Shown here: in pieces, positions 20,638 to 31,520 of the stretch | Layout: every line of letters begins with the position of its first letter | Numbering within the stretch: the stretch's first letter is position 1 | From: Mauremys mutica | Lineage: Eukaryota; Chordata; Testudines; Geoemydidae | DNA: 64,000 nucleotides | Direction of reading: 5' to 3' | Assembly: GCF_020497125.1 (NCBI RefSeq) | Contig: NC_059084.1 | Location: forward strand, 40,370,399 to 40,434,398 | Made by a program: the position numbers and the translations under genes | Notes under the pieces: model-generated | Told to the model about the DNA's origin: nothing | Databases searched by the model: none | The model's input: only the letters and a program-made list of their open reading frames with translations

Positions 20638-21825
20638 TATAGGCATACCCGCATGGCCCCTCAGTATGCCAACATCTTTATGGCTGACTTAGAACAACGC
20701 TTCCTTAGCTCTCGTTCCCTAACACCCCTACTCTACTTGCGCTACATTGATGACATCTTCATCATCTGGACTCATGGAAAAGAAGCCCTCGAGGAATTCC
20801 ACTGTGATTTTAACAATTTCCATCCCACCATCAACCTCAGCCTAGACCAATCCACACAAGCGGTCCATTTCCTAGACACTACTGTGCTAATCAACGATGG
20901 TCACATAAATACCACCCTATACCGGAAACCCACTGACCGCTATACTTACTTACATGCCTCCAGCTTCCATCCCGGACACACCACACGATCCATTGTCTAC
21001 AGCCAAGCTCTAAGATACAACTGTATTTGCTCCAATCCCTCAGACAGAGATAAACACCTACAAGATCTCTATCAAGCATTCTTAAAACTATAATACCCAC
21101 CTGCTGAAGTGAAAAAACAGATTGACAGAGCCAGAAGAGTACCCAGAAGCCACCTACTACAGGACAGGCCTAAAAAAGAAAATAACAGAACGCCACTAGC
21201 CATCACCTACAGCCCTCAACTAAAACCTCTCCAGCGCATCATCAAAGATTTACAACCTATCCTTAAAGATGATCCCTCACTCTCACAGATCTTGGGAGAC
21301 AGGCCAGTCCTCGCTTATAGACAGCCTCCCAACCTGAAGCAAATACTCACCAGCAACCGCACACCATACAACATAAACACTAACCCAGGAACCTATCCCT
21401 GCAACAAAGCCCGATGCCAGCTCTGTCCACATATCCATTCAAGTGACACCATCATAGGACCTAATCACATCAGACACGCCATCAGGGGCTCGTACACCTG
21501 CACATCTACCAACGTGATATATGCCATCATGTGCCAGCAATGCCCCTCTGCCATGTACATTGGCCAAACCGGACAGTCTCTACGCAAAAGAATAAATGGA
21601 CACAAATCTGACATCAGGAATCATAACATTCAAAAATCAGTGGGAGAACACTTCAACCTCTCTAACCACTCAGTGACAGACTTGAAGGTGGCAATTTTGC
21701 AACAAAAAAACTTCAAAAACAGACTCCAAAGAGAAACTGCTGAACTCGAATTAATATGCAAATTAGATACAATTAACACTGGCCTAAACAGAGACTGGGA
21801 ATGGTTGGATCATTACACTAATTGA
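20638..21825 (+). pseudogene. Penelope-like RT with GIY-YIG endonuclease, one in-frame stop
   Basis: Translation starts within the block TRMAPQYANIFMADLEQRF and contains the RT catalytic box YIDDIFIIW (near 20743) and VHFLDTTV (near 20862). A Cys-rich linker CNKARCQLCPH (near 21401) leads to the GIY-YIG nuclease: VIYAIMCQQCPSAMYIGQTG and LRKRINGHKSDIRN (about 21510-21620). The RT-then-GIY-YIG order defines endonuclease-bearing Penelope-like elements. The only break seen is TAA at 21091-21093 where the other copy here has Gln (CAG). The two halves are in the same phase, so one substitution separates this from an open frame; the 5' part of RT is missing. Confidence 0.85.
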
Positions 21826-22102
21826 ATCTATTTCCCTATGTTAAGTTCTCCTCACACCTTCTATGGGTCATCTTACTTATCACTTCAAAAAGTTTTTTTT
21901 CCCTCCTGCTGCTGATAGCTCATCTCAATTGATTAGACTTTTCCTGTTGGTATGCATACTTCACCTTTTCATGTTCTCTGTATGTATAAATGTCTCCTGT
22001 CTGTGTGTTCCATTCTATGCATCCGAAGAAGTGAGCTATAGCTCACGAAAGCTCATGCTAAATAAATTTGTTAGTCTTTAAGGTGCCACAAGTACTCCTG
22101 TT
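20638..22102 (+). mobile_element. Penelope-like element, 5' truncated
   Basis: Coding part 20638-21825 plus a 3' tail. The tail has the GCATCCGAAGAAGTGAGCTA hairpin region and ends TAAGGTGCCACAAGTACTCC, wording that also closes the copies at 33787 and 53480. The element begins abruptly inside the RT, a usual 5' truncation. Confidence 0.85.
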
Positions 22103-22309
22103 CTAAATCACAACTATTACACCAACACATCTGTTTCCCAAAGGCCGGTCTCTCTCTTGTTTTCACATCAGTTTCCATAATGTCACCAGTCCACCATAAA
22201 TGATCCCCTCAGGTTGGCCTTACATGCTATTCCATCTGACCACGCCAAGTGTGAATTCCCCCTCGACTCAGAGTCACAAGAGGTCCTTCTTTCTTTGTGT
22301 CACACAATC

Positions 22310-23175
22310 CTGATCAAGTATTATTATTATATATTTGTATTACAGTAGCAACTAGGAGCCCCATTCATGTATCAGGACTCCCTGATGTTAGGCACTGTAC
22401 AAACACAAAACAAAAGAACAATCCCTGTCCCGGAGAGTTTACAATCTAAATATGAGACAGGAAAGAATAGATGGATATAGACAGATGGGAGAATGCAAGG
22501 CAACTATGAGGCAGTATTGCTCAGCATGAAAGGCAGTGATCTCAGCAAACCAGTGGCCTAACCATAGTCACATTTTTATAGGCATCACAGGAAAGGAGAG
22601 CTTCAAGGAGCATTTTGAAAGATGATAATGAGGTATCATAGAATCATAGAACTTAAGATCAGAAGGGATCATTATGATCATCTAGTCTGACCTCCCGCAA
22701 AATTCAGGCCACAAAAGCTGACCCACCCACTCCTGAAATAATTCTCTCCCTTGACTCAGCTGTTGAAGTCCCCAAATCCTGATTTAAAGACTTCAAGTAG
22801 CAGATAATCCTCCGGCATGCGACCCCTGCCCCATGCTGTGGAGGAAGGCGAAAAACCTCCAGGGCCACTGCCAATCTACCCTGGAGGAAAATTCCTTCCC
22901 GACCCCAAATATGGCGATCAGCTGAACCCCGAGCATGCGGGCAAGACTCTCCAGCCAGACAGTTTCTGGCTGTTTACCAGGAGCTTCTCTTAAGCATGAG
23001 TGGCAACACGAGAGACAGCACAACGGGTCTCATTTAAAGATGTAACAAACAGGTGATGAAGGCAGACATCCTGGGCCAGTCAGAGGTGGGAGTCAACATC
23101 TCAACAGCAATTTAAAGCTAAGAGGTTGGGCAAGGCTAGGCCAGGCCATGAAAGAGAAGACAAGTCGCTTGCCCT
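22310..23175 (-). repeat. Ancient L2-like LINE fragment interrupted by CR1
   Basis: Phrases AGGCACTGTACAAACACAAA, GGAGAGTTTACAATCTAAAT and, after the CR1 insertion, GGGAGTCAACATCTCAACAG and GCCATGAAAGAGAAGACAAG are parts of one known collinear amniote repeat. The sequence breaks at about 22634 and resumes at about 22968. L2-like identity and strand are from recall. Confidence 0.5.
22634..22967 (-). repeat. CR1-type LINE 3' end, inverted
   Basis: It begins TCATAGAATCATAGAACTTA, the reverse complement of a CR1 terminus, then GATCATCTAGTCTGACCTCC. Nearly identical to the copy at 46926-47262, including GACCCCAAATATGGCGATCA, so the two derive from one recent subfamily. Confidence 0.8.
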
Positions 23176-24975
23176 AACACTGTATCTATGACTCAGAGCA
23201 CTATCATGCCTGTTCAGTTTTGAGTCTGTCTGTCACTGGCTGATCATTCTTCAAAGCAGCAGCTGCCTGGGAGTCTGCTGGAGGACATATTGCATCAACA
23301 CCTGAGTTCATGTATTTGGGGCTTGAACCTTCAACTTTGGAGGCCCCAAACTTGAGCCTATGTTTACATTGTGGGGCTTCACATAGGGCTATATTTTGGC
23401 TCCTGGTGAGGAAGTATCTAACTTGAGTGCCTAGCACTAAATGCTGATTGGCCAAGTATATACTGATTTTCAGAAGTGCTGAGCACCTACCACTCCCATT
23501 GAATGAAGTGGCCCTCTGAAAATCAGGCCCCATATTTAGAGATTTAAATTTAGGCCCCTAAGTAGAAAATGTGAGGCCCGGTTTTGAAAGATGGTGAACA
23601 TGCACAGCTTCAGTGCAACAGTTTGGGCACCCAAAAAAGAAGGTAATCAAAATCAGATGACAATTTAAAGCATTCTGACTAGTTTGTGCAGAACCTGGAA
23701 TCATAGGTGTCGACTCCATGAGTATTCCAGGGCTGGAGTACAGATGGAAAAATAAATCACAACTAATCGTTGGTGCCAGCAAAGGGCTGATAGATGCCAC
23801 TGCCAAACAACTGTTTGGTGGATTGAGGGGGGGGGACATGGGGGAGGGTGGAGAGCAGTGAGCGATGGGCGGGCAGGGGTCTTGGGGAAGGGGTGGAGTC
23901 GTCGCAGGGCCTCAGGGCAGAGTGGGGGTAGAGCACCCTGAGGGAAAAATAAAAGTCAGCGCCTAGGCCTGGCATTTCCATTTGACATGAAGTCCGGTGA
24001 TTTTGAAATCTGCTTTTGTTTTGCACTGGAATAAACCATCAAATTTTGACATTTCCTGCCAAATCAAATTTTTGAAATAACTTTGTTTCAGGTCAATGGA
24101 ACACAGGCAAATTTAGAGTAGAATAGAAAATAAAACAAATTGCAAAACATTTTTTATACATGTTTATCAGAATTGACACTCCTGCGGATTTCAGTGAAAT
24201 GCCCATCAGAAATTTTTCAACCAGCTCGAATTTTGACGTGTTTGTGAAGGACAAATTCTTCTAAGGGCATTGGGGAAATAATCAGGGGCAGCAGCAATTT
24301 CTACATCTACAGCAGAAGATCAGCTTGTCCTGTACGGGCCCTCCCTTCCACTGCTTGTGAATATGCAGGACTGGGGGAGTCCAAGCTATACCTCCTGCAC
24401 ACCTAAACATGCCCCTTTTGGGATATGAAGCACCTCATAATGGTTGCATTAGCAGTGGATTACAGTAGCTTCCCGCTTGGATGCACTATGAATGGGAATG
24501 CACCTCTGTTCACCCTCTCCCCATCCAAGTGGAAAAAATTCAACTGCTTCCAGTTGGCAACCAGATTTTGGAAGGGAGCAATGGATCTCGTGAACTTAGG
24601 GGCTCCGGTGCTACAAACATAGGCTGGTAGAAACAGTTCGAGCCCAGCAGAGGTTGGAAGATCACAGCTGTGGACAATAGAGAAAAGCAGGGGCCAGCAC
24701 AGACCAGCAATGGCTGGTAGAACCCAGGGATGAGCCGTGGGACCAGCAGGGGCTGGTAGAACCCAACTGTAGCCAAAAGAGAGCAGCAGGGGTGGAGGGA
24801 GACCAGCAGGCCAAAAGACTCCAAGAGAGAGCAGTAGAGACCATCAGAGACTATTACAGTCCTACAGGGTCAGTAGGGCCCAGAGGATGATGATCAGGGA
24901 GCAGTGGAATGAGGATAATGCAGCTGTTAGAATTCCCAGTAGTGGTGTCCCCAAGCCTCTCTCATGCAGTAGCAG
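23176..24975. other. Gene-free stretch
   Basis: No gene. Around 24650-24850 a short phrase like GCAGGGGCTGGTAGAACCCA recurs four times at roughly 45-50 bp spacing, a weak tandem repeat. The rest holds diverged dispersed repeats. Confidence 0.4.
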
Positions 24976-25959
24976 CTATTGGGTGGGCCATAAGCTGGAG
25001 ACTGGCTGGAGGCATAAGCCCCCCGATGAGACCATCCTGGCAACTCTCCCGCAGGCCTTGCTCACCTCCTGGTTCCTCAGGCTGTAGACGAGGGGATTGA
25101 GGAGTGGGGTGAGCACTGTGTAGAGCAGGGAGAGCTCCTTTCTGGGGTTCAGCTCTGTGCTGCCCCTGGGGAACATGTACACAGCCACCAACGTCCCGTA
25201 GAACAGCATAACCACAGTGAGGTGGGAGGAGCAGATGGAGAAGGCTTTGCGCCTCCCTGAGGCAGAGGGGATCCTCAGCACAGCCCAGGTGATGTAAATG
25301 TAAGAAGTGACTGTCAGAAATAATGGGGAGGCTGGGATGAAGGACAGGAAGAACGTGACCGTCTGGACAATGGAGGTGTCGGTGCAGGAGAGCTCCAGGA
25401 GGGGCTGGAAATCACAGAAGTAGTGGTCTATCTTGCAGGGCCCGCAGAAGCTCAAGGCTATAATTGACAGTGACACAATCCCCATGAATAGGAACCCGCC
25501 CACCCAGGACCCAACCACCAGCTGCCCGCAGACCTTGCCGTCCATGAGGGAAAAGTAGTGAAGTGGGCGGCACACGGCCAAATACCAGTCATAAGACATG
25601 GCTGCCAGCAGGAAGCACTCCACGGTGGCCAGGGAGCCGAACAGATAGAGCTGTGCAAAGCAGCTGCCCAGAGATATTGTCACATTGCCTGCTTGGAGAC
25701 CAGCAAGAATCACCGGGGAGATGTTGGAGGTGGAGATCATCTCCAGGCAGGAGAGGCTGGAGAGGAAGAAATACATAGGGGTCTGGAGATGCGGATCCAG
25801 CACCACTAGCACTACCAGGATGAGGTTGGCAGCCATGGATATGATATAGACAGCTAGGAAGCCAGTAAAGAGAAGGATCCACAGTTCCTTGAGGTCCCCA
25901 AATCCCTGGAGGAGGATGTGGGATATGGTGGTGAGGTTTCCACTGCCTGTCTCCTTCAT
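24976..25959 (-). CDS. Olfactory receptor, class II, family-11-like (327 aa, DRY changed to DWY)
   Basis: An intact seven-transmembrane odorant receptor frame. N8-L-T is an N-glycosylation site. TM2 block TPMYFFLSSLSCLEM is at 60-74, FGSLATVECFLLAAMSYD at 107-124, FCDFQPLLELSCTD at 181-194, KAFSICSSH at 238-246 and PLLNPLVYSLRN at 285-296. C100 and C182 can form the disulfide. These blocks resemble OR11/OR6-type receptors. Oddities: the DRY Arg is Trp (D124-W125-Y126; codon TGG, compatible with a C-to-T change at a CpG), TM1 Gly-Asn is Ala-Asn (44-45), and the tail is about 15 residues longer than usual. The start follows a splice acceptor (TCCTTCAG, AG at 25970-25969 on the minus strand). 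The frame is open but the DWY change may impair G-protein coupling, so it could be a young non-functional allele. Confidence 0.9.
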   Translation of the reverse strand: MKETGSGNLTTISHILLQGFGDLKELWILLFTGFLAVYIISMAANLILVVLVVLDPHLQTPMYFFLSSLSCLEMISTSNISPVILAGLQAGNVTISLGSCFAQLYLFGSLATVECFLLAAMSYDWYLAVCRPLHYFSLMDGKVCGQLVVGSWVGGFLFMGIVSLSIIALSFCGPCKIDHYFCDFQPLLELSCTDTSIVQTVTFFLSFIPASPLFLTVTSYIYITWAVLRIPSASGRRKAFSICSSHLTVVMLFYGTLVAVYMFPRGSTELNPRKELSLLYTVLTPLLNPLVYSLRNQEVSKACGRVARMVSSGGLCLQPVSSLWPTQ

Positions 25960-25968
25960 AGGGAGTGT

Positions 25969-25982
25969 CTGAAGGAAAGAGA
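25969..25982 (-). promoter_or_regulatory. Probable splice acceptor of the minus-strand OR
   Basis: On the minus strand CTCTTTCCTTCAG ends 9 bases before the ATG. The position matches the non-coding 5' exon arrangement of OR genes. Confidence 0.6.
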
Positions 25983-26079
25983 GTCAGCAGATAATTACAA
26001 AACAATGAAAAAAACTATCCATAAAACCTGAAGCTATGTGTCCTTGTGGGAAGTAGTGCTGTATAGTGTTTACAGCAGT

Positions 26080-26225
26080 GAAGGAGGGGAGTGAGGTCTA
26101 GTGGTTAGAGCAATGGAGGCCAGGACTCCTGGGTTGTATCTTAGCTCTGAGAAAGGCCTGGGGTCTAGTGGGCTAAAGAAGGGGTATCTTAGCCTCAGGA
26201 CTCCTGGGTTCTAACCTAGGTCTAG
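26080..26225 (+). repeat. tRNA-like repeat units
   Basis: Two units with GAGGTCTAGTGGTTAGAGCA and GGTCTAGTGGGCTAAAGAA, each followed by a CAGGACTCCTGGGTT B-box-like phrase. Same family as 7765-7960. Confidence 0.55.
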
Positions 26226-27903
26226 AAGAGCAATGGATTTTAGCAAGATAGAGCAAAAGTACTGGCCCTCCACCCCCATTGTGAATAAGAAGAAGTATCT
26301 TGAAGCTGTGCTTCATTTATTTCTCTTCTTTCAATGATGTGACCTGGCCAAAACTCAGAATGTCCATTCCATGGGCAATCCTGACATTCTGAAATTGTCT
26401 TTCATCCCAGATCGTAATGAAACAGCAACATTTCTAGCAAAATTCTGACAAATTTCATTTCGGAAACAATTAAAGAACCTTATCAAAATGTTGACGTGCT
26501 TTGTTGGGATAACGATAAAGCACTTCCTTTTTACATTATCATTTCTACTCGGTTGTATTCTAGTCTATTAAACTTGAGAGGATAGTCAAATCTACGTGCT
26601 TTGAAATTACAGAAATAAAATACCTCACTTATTTGTGATAAAAAATGTGCCAAAATTGGTATATTCCCATGAAACATTTACATTTTGTTGAATCAGCAAA
26701 CTGAGAGGAAAATTGGTCATTCAGCAAATTGTGGACCAACTCCAGGCCCAAACTTTGCTGTGAACCCTGAGCATTCAGGACACAGTGGGTAATAACTGAT
26801 GATAGGTAGCACTATGTCAAGGTAAAAGCATGCGACAGTGTGCCAGGATAGACCTCTCCTATCAAAAGTCTCGACTTTGGCTTTTGCCTGTGACTTGCTG
26901 GTGACCTTGAGTATGTCTCTTAACCTCTCTGTGCCTCACTTTTGTTATTTATTAAATACAAGACACAGCGATGAACCAAGTCCTTTCCCTGGACAGTTTA
27001 CAATGTGAAGGGTCTTCACTGGGCATATGGTCACACCCCAACAGAGGGAAATCTTTAGCACGAGTGGGACAGGGAGTCTTCAGTAGTTAACATGGAGAAA
27101 TAAATTTAAATACCATTGTCCCTTGGCTGGCACAGGTAGCAGAGATCTGTGATAAAAGTCAGAGATGTTTGTAAGGAATCCTGTTTATTTACAAAGAACG
27201 TGCAGAGGGCACTTTCCTCATTCAGCAATCCAAGTCTGCCTTTCCATTGGGTCCTCTGCCCAAAAGTAGCTCTGTCTCTTGCTTTTATCCCAAGGCTATG
27301 TTAACCCCTGCCTCTCTCATTTTCTGCTTCTTTCTGCCTCTCACATGCATAGATACAAAGCTACAATAGACCAGGTCTCACTGTTTAGATGTAAAATACG
27401 TTCTCACCTCTTTCTGGAAATCAGGCCCTTTTAAAGTGTCTCAAATTGGGCCCCTTAAAATCCTGGCAAATATTTATTTGACAAATAATAGTCCAGCAGT
27501 TTTTTTTTCTATCACTGGCATCCATGCTTCCTTAAAGACTATGCACAGGACCACACTACAGTTCTTAGCTAAACTGCTCCCTGAAAGAGCCACACAGAGC
27601 AGAAAACTGGAAAAAGACTTCTCAATGATGTACAGCAAATGCAACTACCACAGTTACAAACAGAGCTGATTGGATGCTCTTTGATCACAAAAATTCTTCA
27701 GCAAATGTTGCTGTTCTTCACTGAATAATTTATGCCAAATAGCAAGTGACTAGTGATTTTCAGAAGGTGGGTGCTCAGCATTTTCTGAAAATCAAGCCCC
27801 TTTAAAACGTCTGCTATTGGGCACTGAAAAAAAGAAGCTTACAAAAACACGAGTCGAGTCTGAAAATCTTGGTCTTATCCAAGATTTTTTTTTGGCATTT
27901 ATG
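26226..27903. other. Gene-free stretch
   Basis: No supportable gene. Diverged fragments of dispersed repeats only (for example CAAGTCCTTTCCCTGGACAG near 26979). Confidence 0.4.
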
Positions 27904-28060
27904 GCTAAGAACATAAGAAAGACCATACTGGGTCATACCAAAAGGTCCACCTAGCCCAGTATCCTGTCTTCTGATGGTGGCCAATGACAGGTGCTTCGGA
28001 GGGAATGAACAGAAAGGCAATCATCATGTGATCCATCCCGTCACCTATAGAGGGGTAAGG
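27904..28060 (-). repeat. CR1-type LINE 3' fragment, inverted
   Basis: AAGAACATAAGAAAGACCAT, TACTGGGTCATACCAAAAGG and CCCAGTATCCTGTCTTCTGA are the reverse-strand wording of a turtle CR1 3' end. Confidence 0.65.
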
Positions 28061-28904
28061 GGTTCTGGTTAAAATGTTTGAAAGCTCCTAAGTCCCATTT
28101 TCAAAAGCACCTTATTCACTTAGTAACCCCCGATGAAGGGACTTAGGCACTTTGAACATTTTGCCCTCTGTCTCACTATGCATTTACAGTGCACCATGGA
28201 AGCCTGAATGGAGAAGGAAATTATTGTAGTTTTATATACCATAAATGTTACCTTTCTCCTGCACCAGGAATGTAGGATTATTATCCTTTTTTGGGTCATG
28301 GAGCAGATAGCAGCTGATGGGATTGTGTCAATTCATCTTTGTCTTCAGTTCATCAAGCCTTTTTTCAAGTGGTCCAGAGTTTGGTTGGAAGGAGACCAGC
28401 CCACTGGCCAGAACCTGTATCACTCTGGAAAAGCAGCACCAGAAACGATGTTACCCTTTTCCTATTCTCTTTATAGGAGACAGGAACCTCCCCCGAGTGA
28501 TCTTGTGAAATCTCTTCTAAAGGGAATCATTACAATGTTGTGCATTATAAGCATTTTTTTTAAATTAAGTACATGCCTTGGGGGACCAGCATTAAAAAAG
28601 AATCCTTTATATGTTTGTATTTAGTCCATTACTGAGCATATTAATGAGAGGGCTTCATTTTATGTCTGTCAAAAAGATACATCCAGCAATACAGCAAGTA
28701 TGGTTACTCTTACTATATTGCTATGTATGGTTACGCTTACTATATTGCTATGAGCTGGGTGAAAACTTGTTACAGGTTGAGTAAAACCTCATTCAAATGG
28801 ATGTGTCAATGGGCCCTTCATTTAAGGTAGTTGTAAGAGACAAGAGGCCAACAAGCTCGGCCCAGAAAGTAGCACCACATGGGCATTCAAGAGTCTATGG
28901 GTAT
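28061..28904. other. Gene-free stretch with a short tandem duplication
   Basis: No gene. A 28-bp phrase (TATGGTTACTCTTACTATAT and TATGGTTACGCTTACTATAT) is duplicated in tandem at about 28699 and 28727. Confidence 0.4.
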
Positions 28905-29240
28905 TGTGACCGGGTCTGTGAGAGAACACACTGAAAATGAGACCAGACAAGAACAGTAGCCTGTGAACACAGTGAAACTCTGACAAAATCTGAGGAGAGC
29001 TTGTGGATCTGTTGGATAGAGAGGCTTGGGGCCATGAGCTGAGGAACTGCTCCTTTTGTTTCTACCTCCTCGTGTGTTTGGAGAAGCAGGACTTGGTACA
29101 TCCCTTGTAAATAAACAAGACTGCATCTGAGCGAACACCATCCTCCATTGGCTTCTGCTTTCATCTGGGAACTCCCCCAGGGTCCCGAACTATGACTAGC
29201 TGCTCGGGTTGGAAATAATACTGTTGCCATAGTGCACAGA
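28905..29240 (+). repeat. Possible LTR fragment
   Basis: Begins TGTGACCGGGTCTGTGAG and has a TGTAAATAAACAAGAC polyadenylation-like signal near 29106. No matching end or target duplication was found, so the class is tentative. Confidence 0.3.
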
Positions 29241-29347
29241 AGCCCTGTCATGGACTAGGACACTGCAAAAGGCAGAACAAAAGGACCTGCCCTCCATGGC
29301 CGGAGCCACAAGCACCTCATCTCCCCCAGCTGCACGGGCCCCTGGCT

Positions 29348-29495
29348 GGCCAAAGCCCTGAGTAACCCCCATCTTGGCTGGAGGAGCCCCAGGTTGGCCA
29401 AAGTCCTGAGCCTTCCCCGCCTCAGCCGGAGGAGTCCCCGGCTGGCCGAAACTCTGAGCACCCACCTCCCACCAGGAGCCCTGGGCTGGCAGAAG
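29348..29495. repeat. 48-bp GC-rich minisatellite
   Basis: The phrase GGCCAAAGCCCTGAG recurs at 29348, 29396 and 29444 (period 48), with a fourth variant at 29488. On the minus strand it is a 16-residue repeat containing FGQPGAPPA. No gene context supports translation. Confidence 0.65.
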
Positions 29496-29499
29496 CCAT

Positions 29500-30600
29500 G
29501 CCGTGCCTCCCATCCCGGGACCCAACCCTCCCAGGGAAAAGCCAAAGCGTCTGTTAGAAGATGCTTTTGATATGCCCTATGCAGGTTCTGGGGCGGATGA
29601 GGGCATGGTATGTGCCTCCTCAGATGCTCCAGAACCTGAATGAGGCATAATGAAACAAAAACATTGCCACCAAACCCAGGAACTAGGGTCCGGATGGTGT
29701 GGCTGTGGCAGCACTGAGGGTGGCAGAGCCTCCTCTGGCCTATTATACCCACCGCCCATGGCTGACAATCTAAGGAATCCACCACAGTGCTCACTGAGTG
29801 ACAACACAGTAGTAAGTGAGGCCTGGGGCACAGAGCCACAAAGGTATTTAGGCACCTAAACCCCAGCTTTCAGCACTTATGGCCCAGTTTTAGGCTCCAC
29901 CGTGATCCGCAAAACCCCTGCTTGGCTGCTGCCTCATCCTCTAGGTGCCTAAGTGTTCAGGGTAAAAGTTCTCTCAGCGTCTGAGCAGTTTATACACCAA
30001 TACCACAAAGTACTTGAGGACATGCTTAACTTTAAGCACAAGAGACTTCCCAGAGTTCCATGGGACAACAAACATCCTTAAAAACTAGGCACATGTTTAG
30101 ATACCTTGCTGAATTGGGGCCGTAAAGAACAAGCCTCAGAAAGCAAATTCACTGATGGTGTGAGGTGGAGTAAGGCCTGGATTCAATCCAGCCATAAGGC
30201 CACCAACTCAGCAAAGTATTATGATACCACTGGCTCAGTGGTCTGCCAACGTTGCCCCACAGCAGATTCCAATACTCTCTGGAAGTAGGCAACCTCCGTA
30301 GCTCTGTGGGTCCAGGGGCAACCTTCCAGCCTAGGGTCTGCTCCCTGGATCCTGCCTTAATTCAGTCCTGGTTACAGAACCATATGCAATAGAACTATTG
30401 TGGGACCTTTTCCTGAGCAAGGACTCAACAAGAGAAGTGTTGCATTCTTTGTATCTTGGAGTCTTGGAATCTAAATTAGTTAGGCAACTCAGTCCCTCAG
30501 GATCTTTTGAAATTCCCAGCCTATCCAAAGAACAGATGCCTTTCTGAATGATGCATTCAAATTCAACCATAATTTGCTAGATGCAGGAAACACTTGGTGG
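29500..30600. other. Gene-free stretch
   Basis: No supportable gene; diverged dispersed repeat words such as TATTTAGGCACCTAAA near 29846. Confidence 0.4.
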
Positions 30601-30609
30601 ATTCTCTGC

Positions 30610-30868
30610 AATGTGTTATGTGGGAGTTCAGACCAGATGACCACAGTGGTCCCTCCTGCCTTTGAAATCTATTAATCTATGGATTTTGCAGATCACTATT
30701 CATAGGACAATAGAACAGATGCCTCCAGAAGTTGTGGAAGCTCCTTCACTGGAAGTTTTCAAAAGGAGGCTGGATAGCCATCTGTCTTGGATGGTTTAGA
30801 CACAACAAATCCTGCATCTTGGAAGGGGTTGTGGTCCCTTCTAACCCTATGGTTCTATGATTGGCTCC
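30610..30868 (+). repeat. Two CR1 3' fragments
   Basis: GACCAGATGACCACAGTGGT at about 30632 and, from about 30720, GTTTTCAAAAGGAGGCTGGA through GGTTCTATGATTG, which ends with the CR1 terminal motif. Confidence 0.7.
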
Positions 30869-31374
30869 AATGGTACAACTCACATGACAAAAGTAAGGAT
30901 GAAGAAAGTACTAGGGTCCTAAGTAACAACACAAGGACATTGTGCTAAAGGTCTGATTCTACCAAAAGTTGGACCCTGCAGGTGATGGGTCTTTGCAAGC
31001 CAAATTTTGTTAAATAGACACTAACTTTGGGTGCCTCAATTTAACATCAACCAATCTGGGTTTTCTCTCCAAAATTGCTGCACACCCACAACCCCAACAG
31101 AAATCCATGCAAGCTTAGAGTGCTCAGCAAATCAGAAAACCCAGGTCTCCGTTCTCACAAACTGGGCACCAAAAATGGAGGCACCCCGATTAGTGGACAG
31201 GCTGCACGATTTTGGCCATCGGGCTTGAATTATTTTTGGAACTTCTGAGAAGCTTCAGCTCCTGTTGGCTTTAGTATGATCTGGGGGTGGTCAGCAATGC
31301 TGGAATTTAGGCCCAAATCCAGAAACAACTTTTGGAAATAATCGCCAAAGATTTTAGTTATTCCTGTTTTTTTA

Positions 31375-31520
31375 ATAGATTAATAGATTTGATGGCCAGA
31401 AAGACCCATTAGATCAGCTAGCCTGACCTCTTGAATAGCAAAGGATGGATAATTTCATCTGGGTACCCCTGTATTGATCCCAATAACTTATGTTTGAAAG
31501 GCAGCCAGTCTGGACTGGAA
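31375..31520 (-). repeat. CR1 3' fragment, inverted
   Basis: GGCCAGAAAGACCCATTAGA and AGCTAGCCTGACCTCTTGAA are the reverse wording of a CR1 end, followed by TTGATCCCAATAACTTATGT. Confidence 0.6.
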
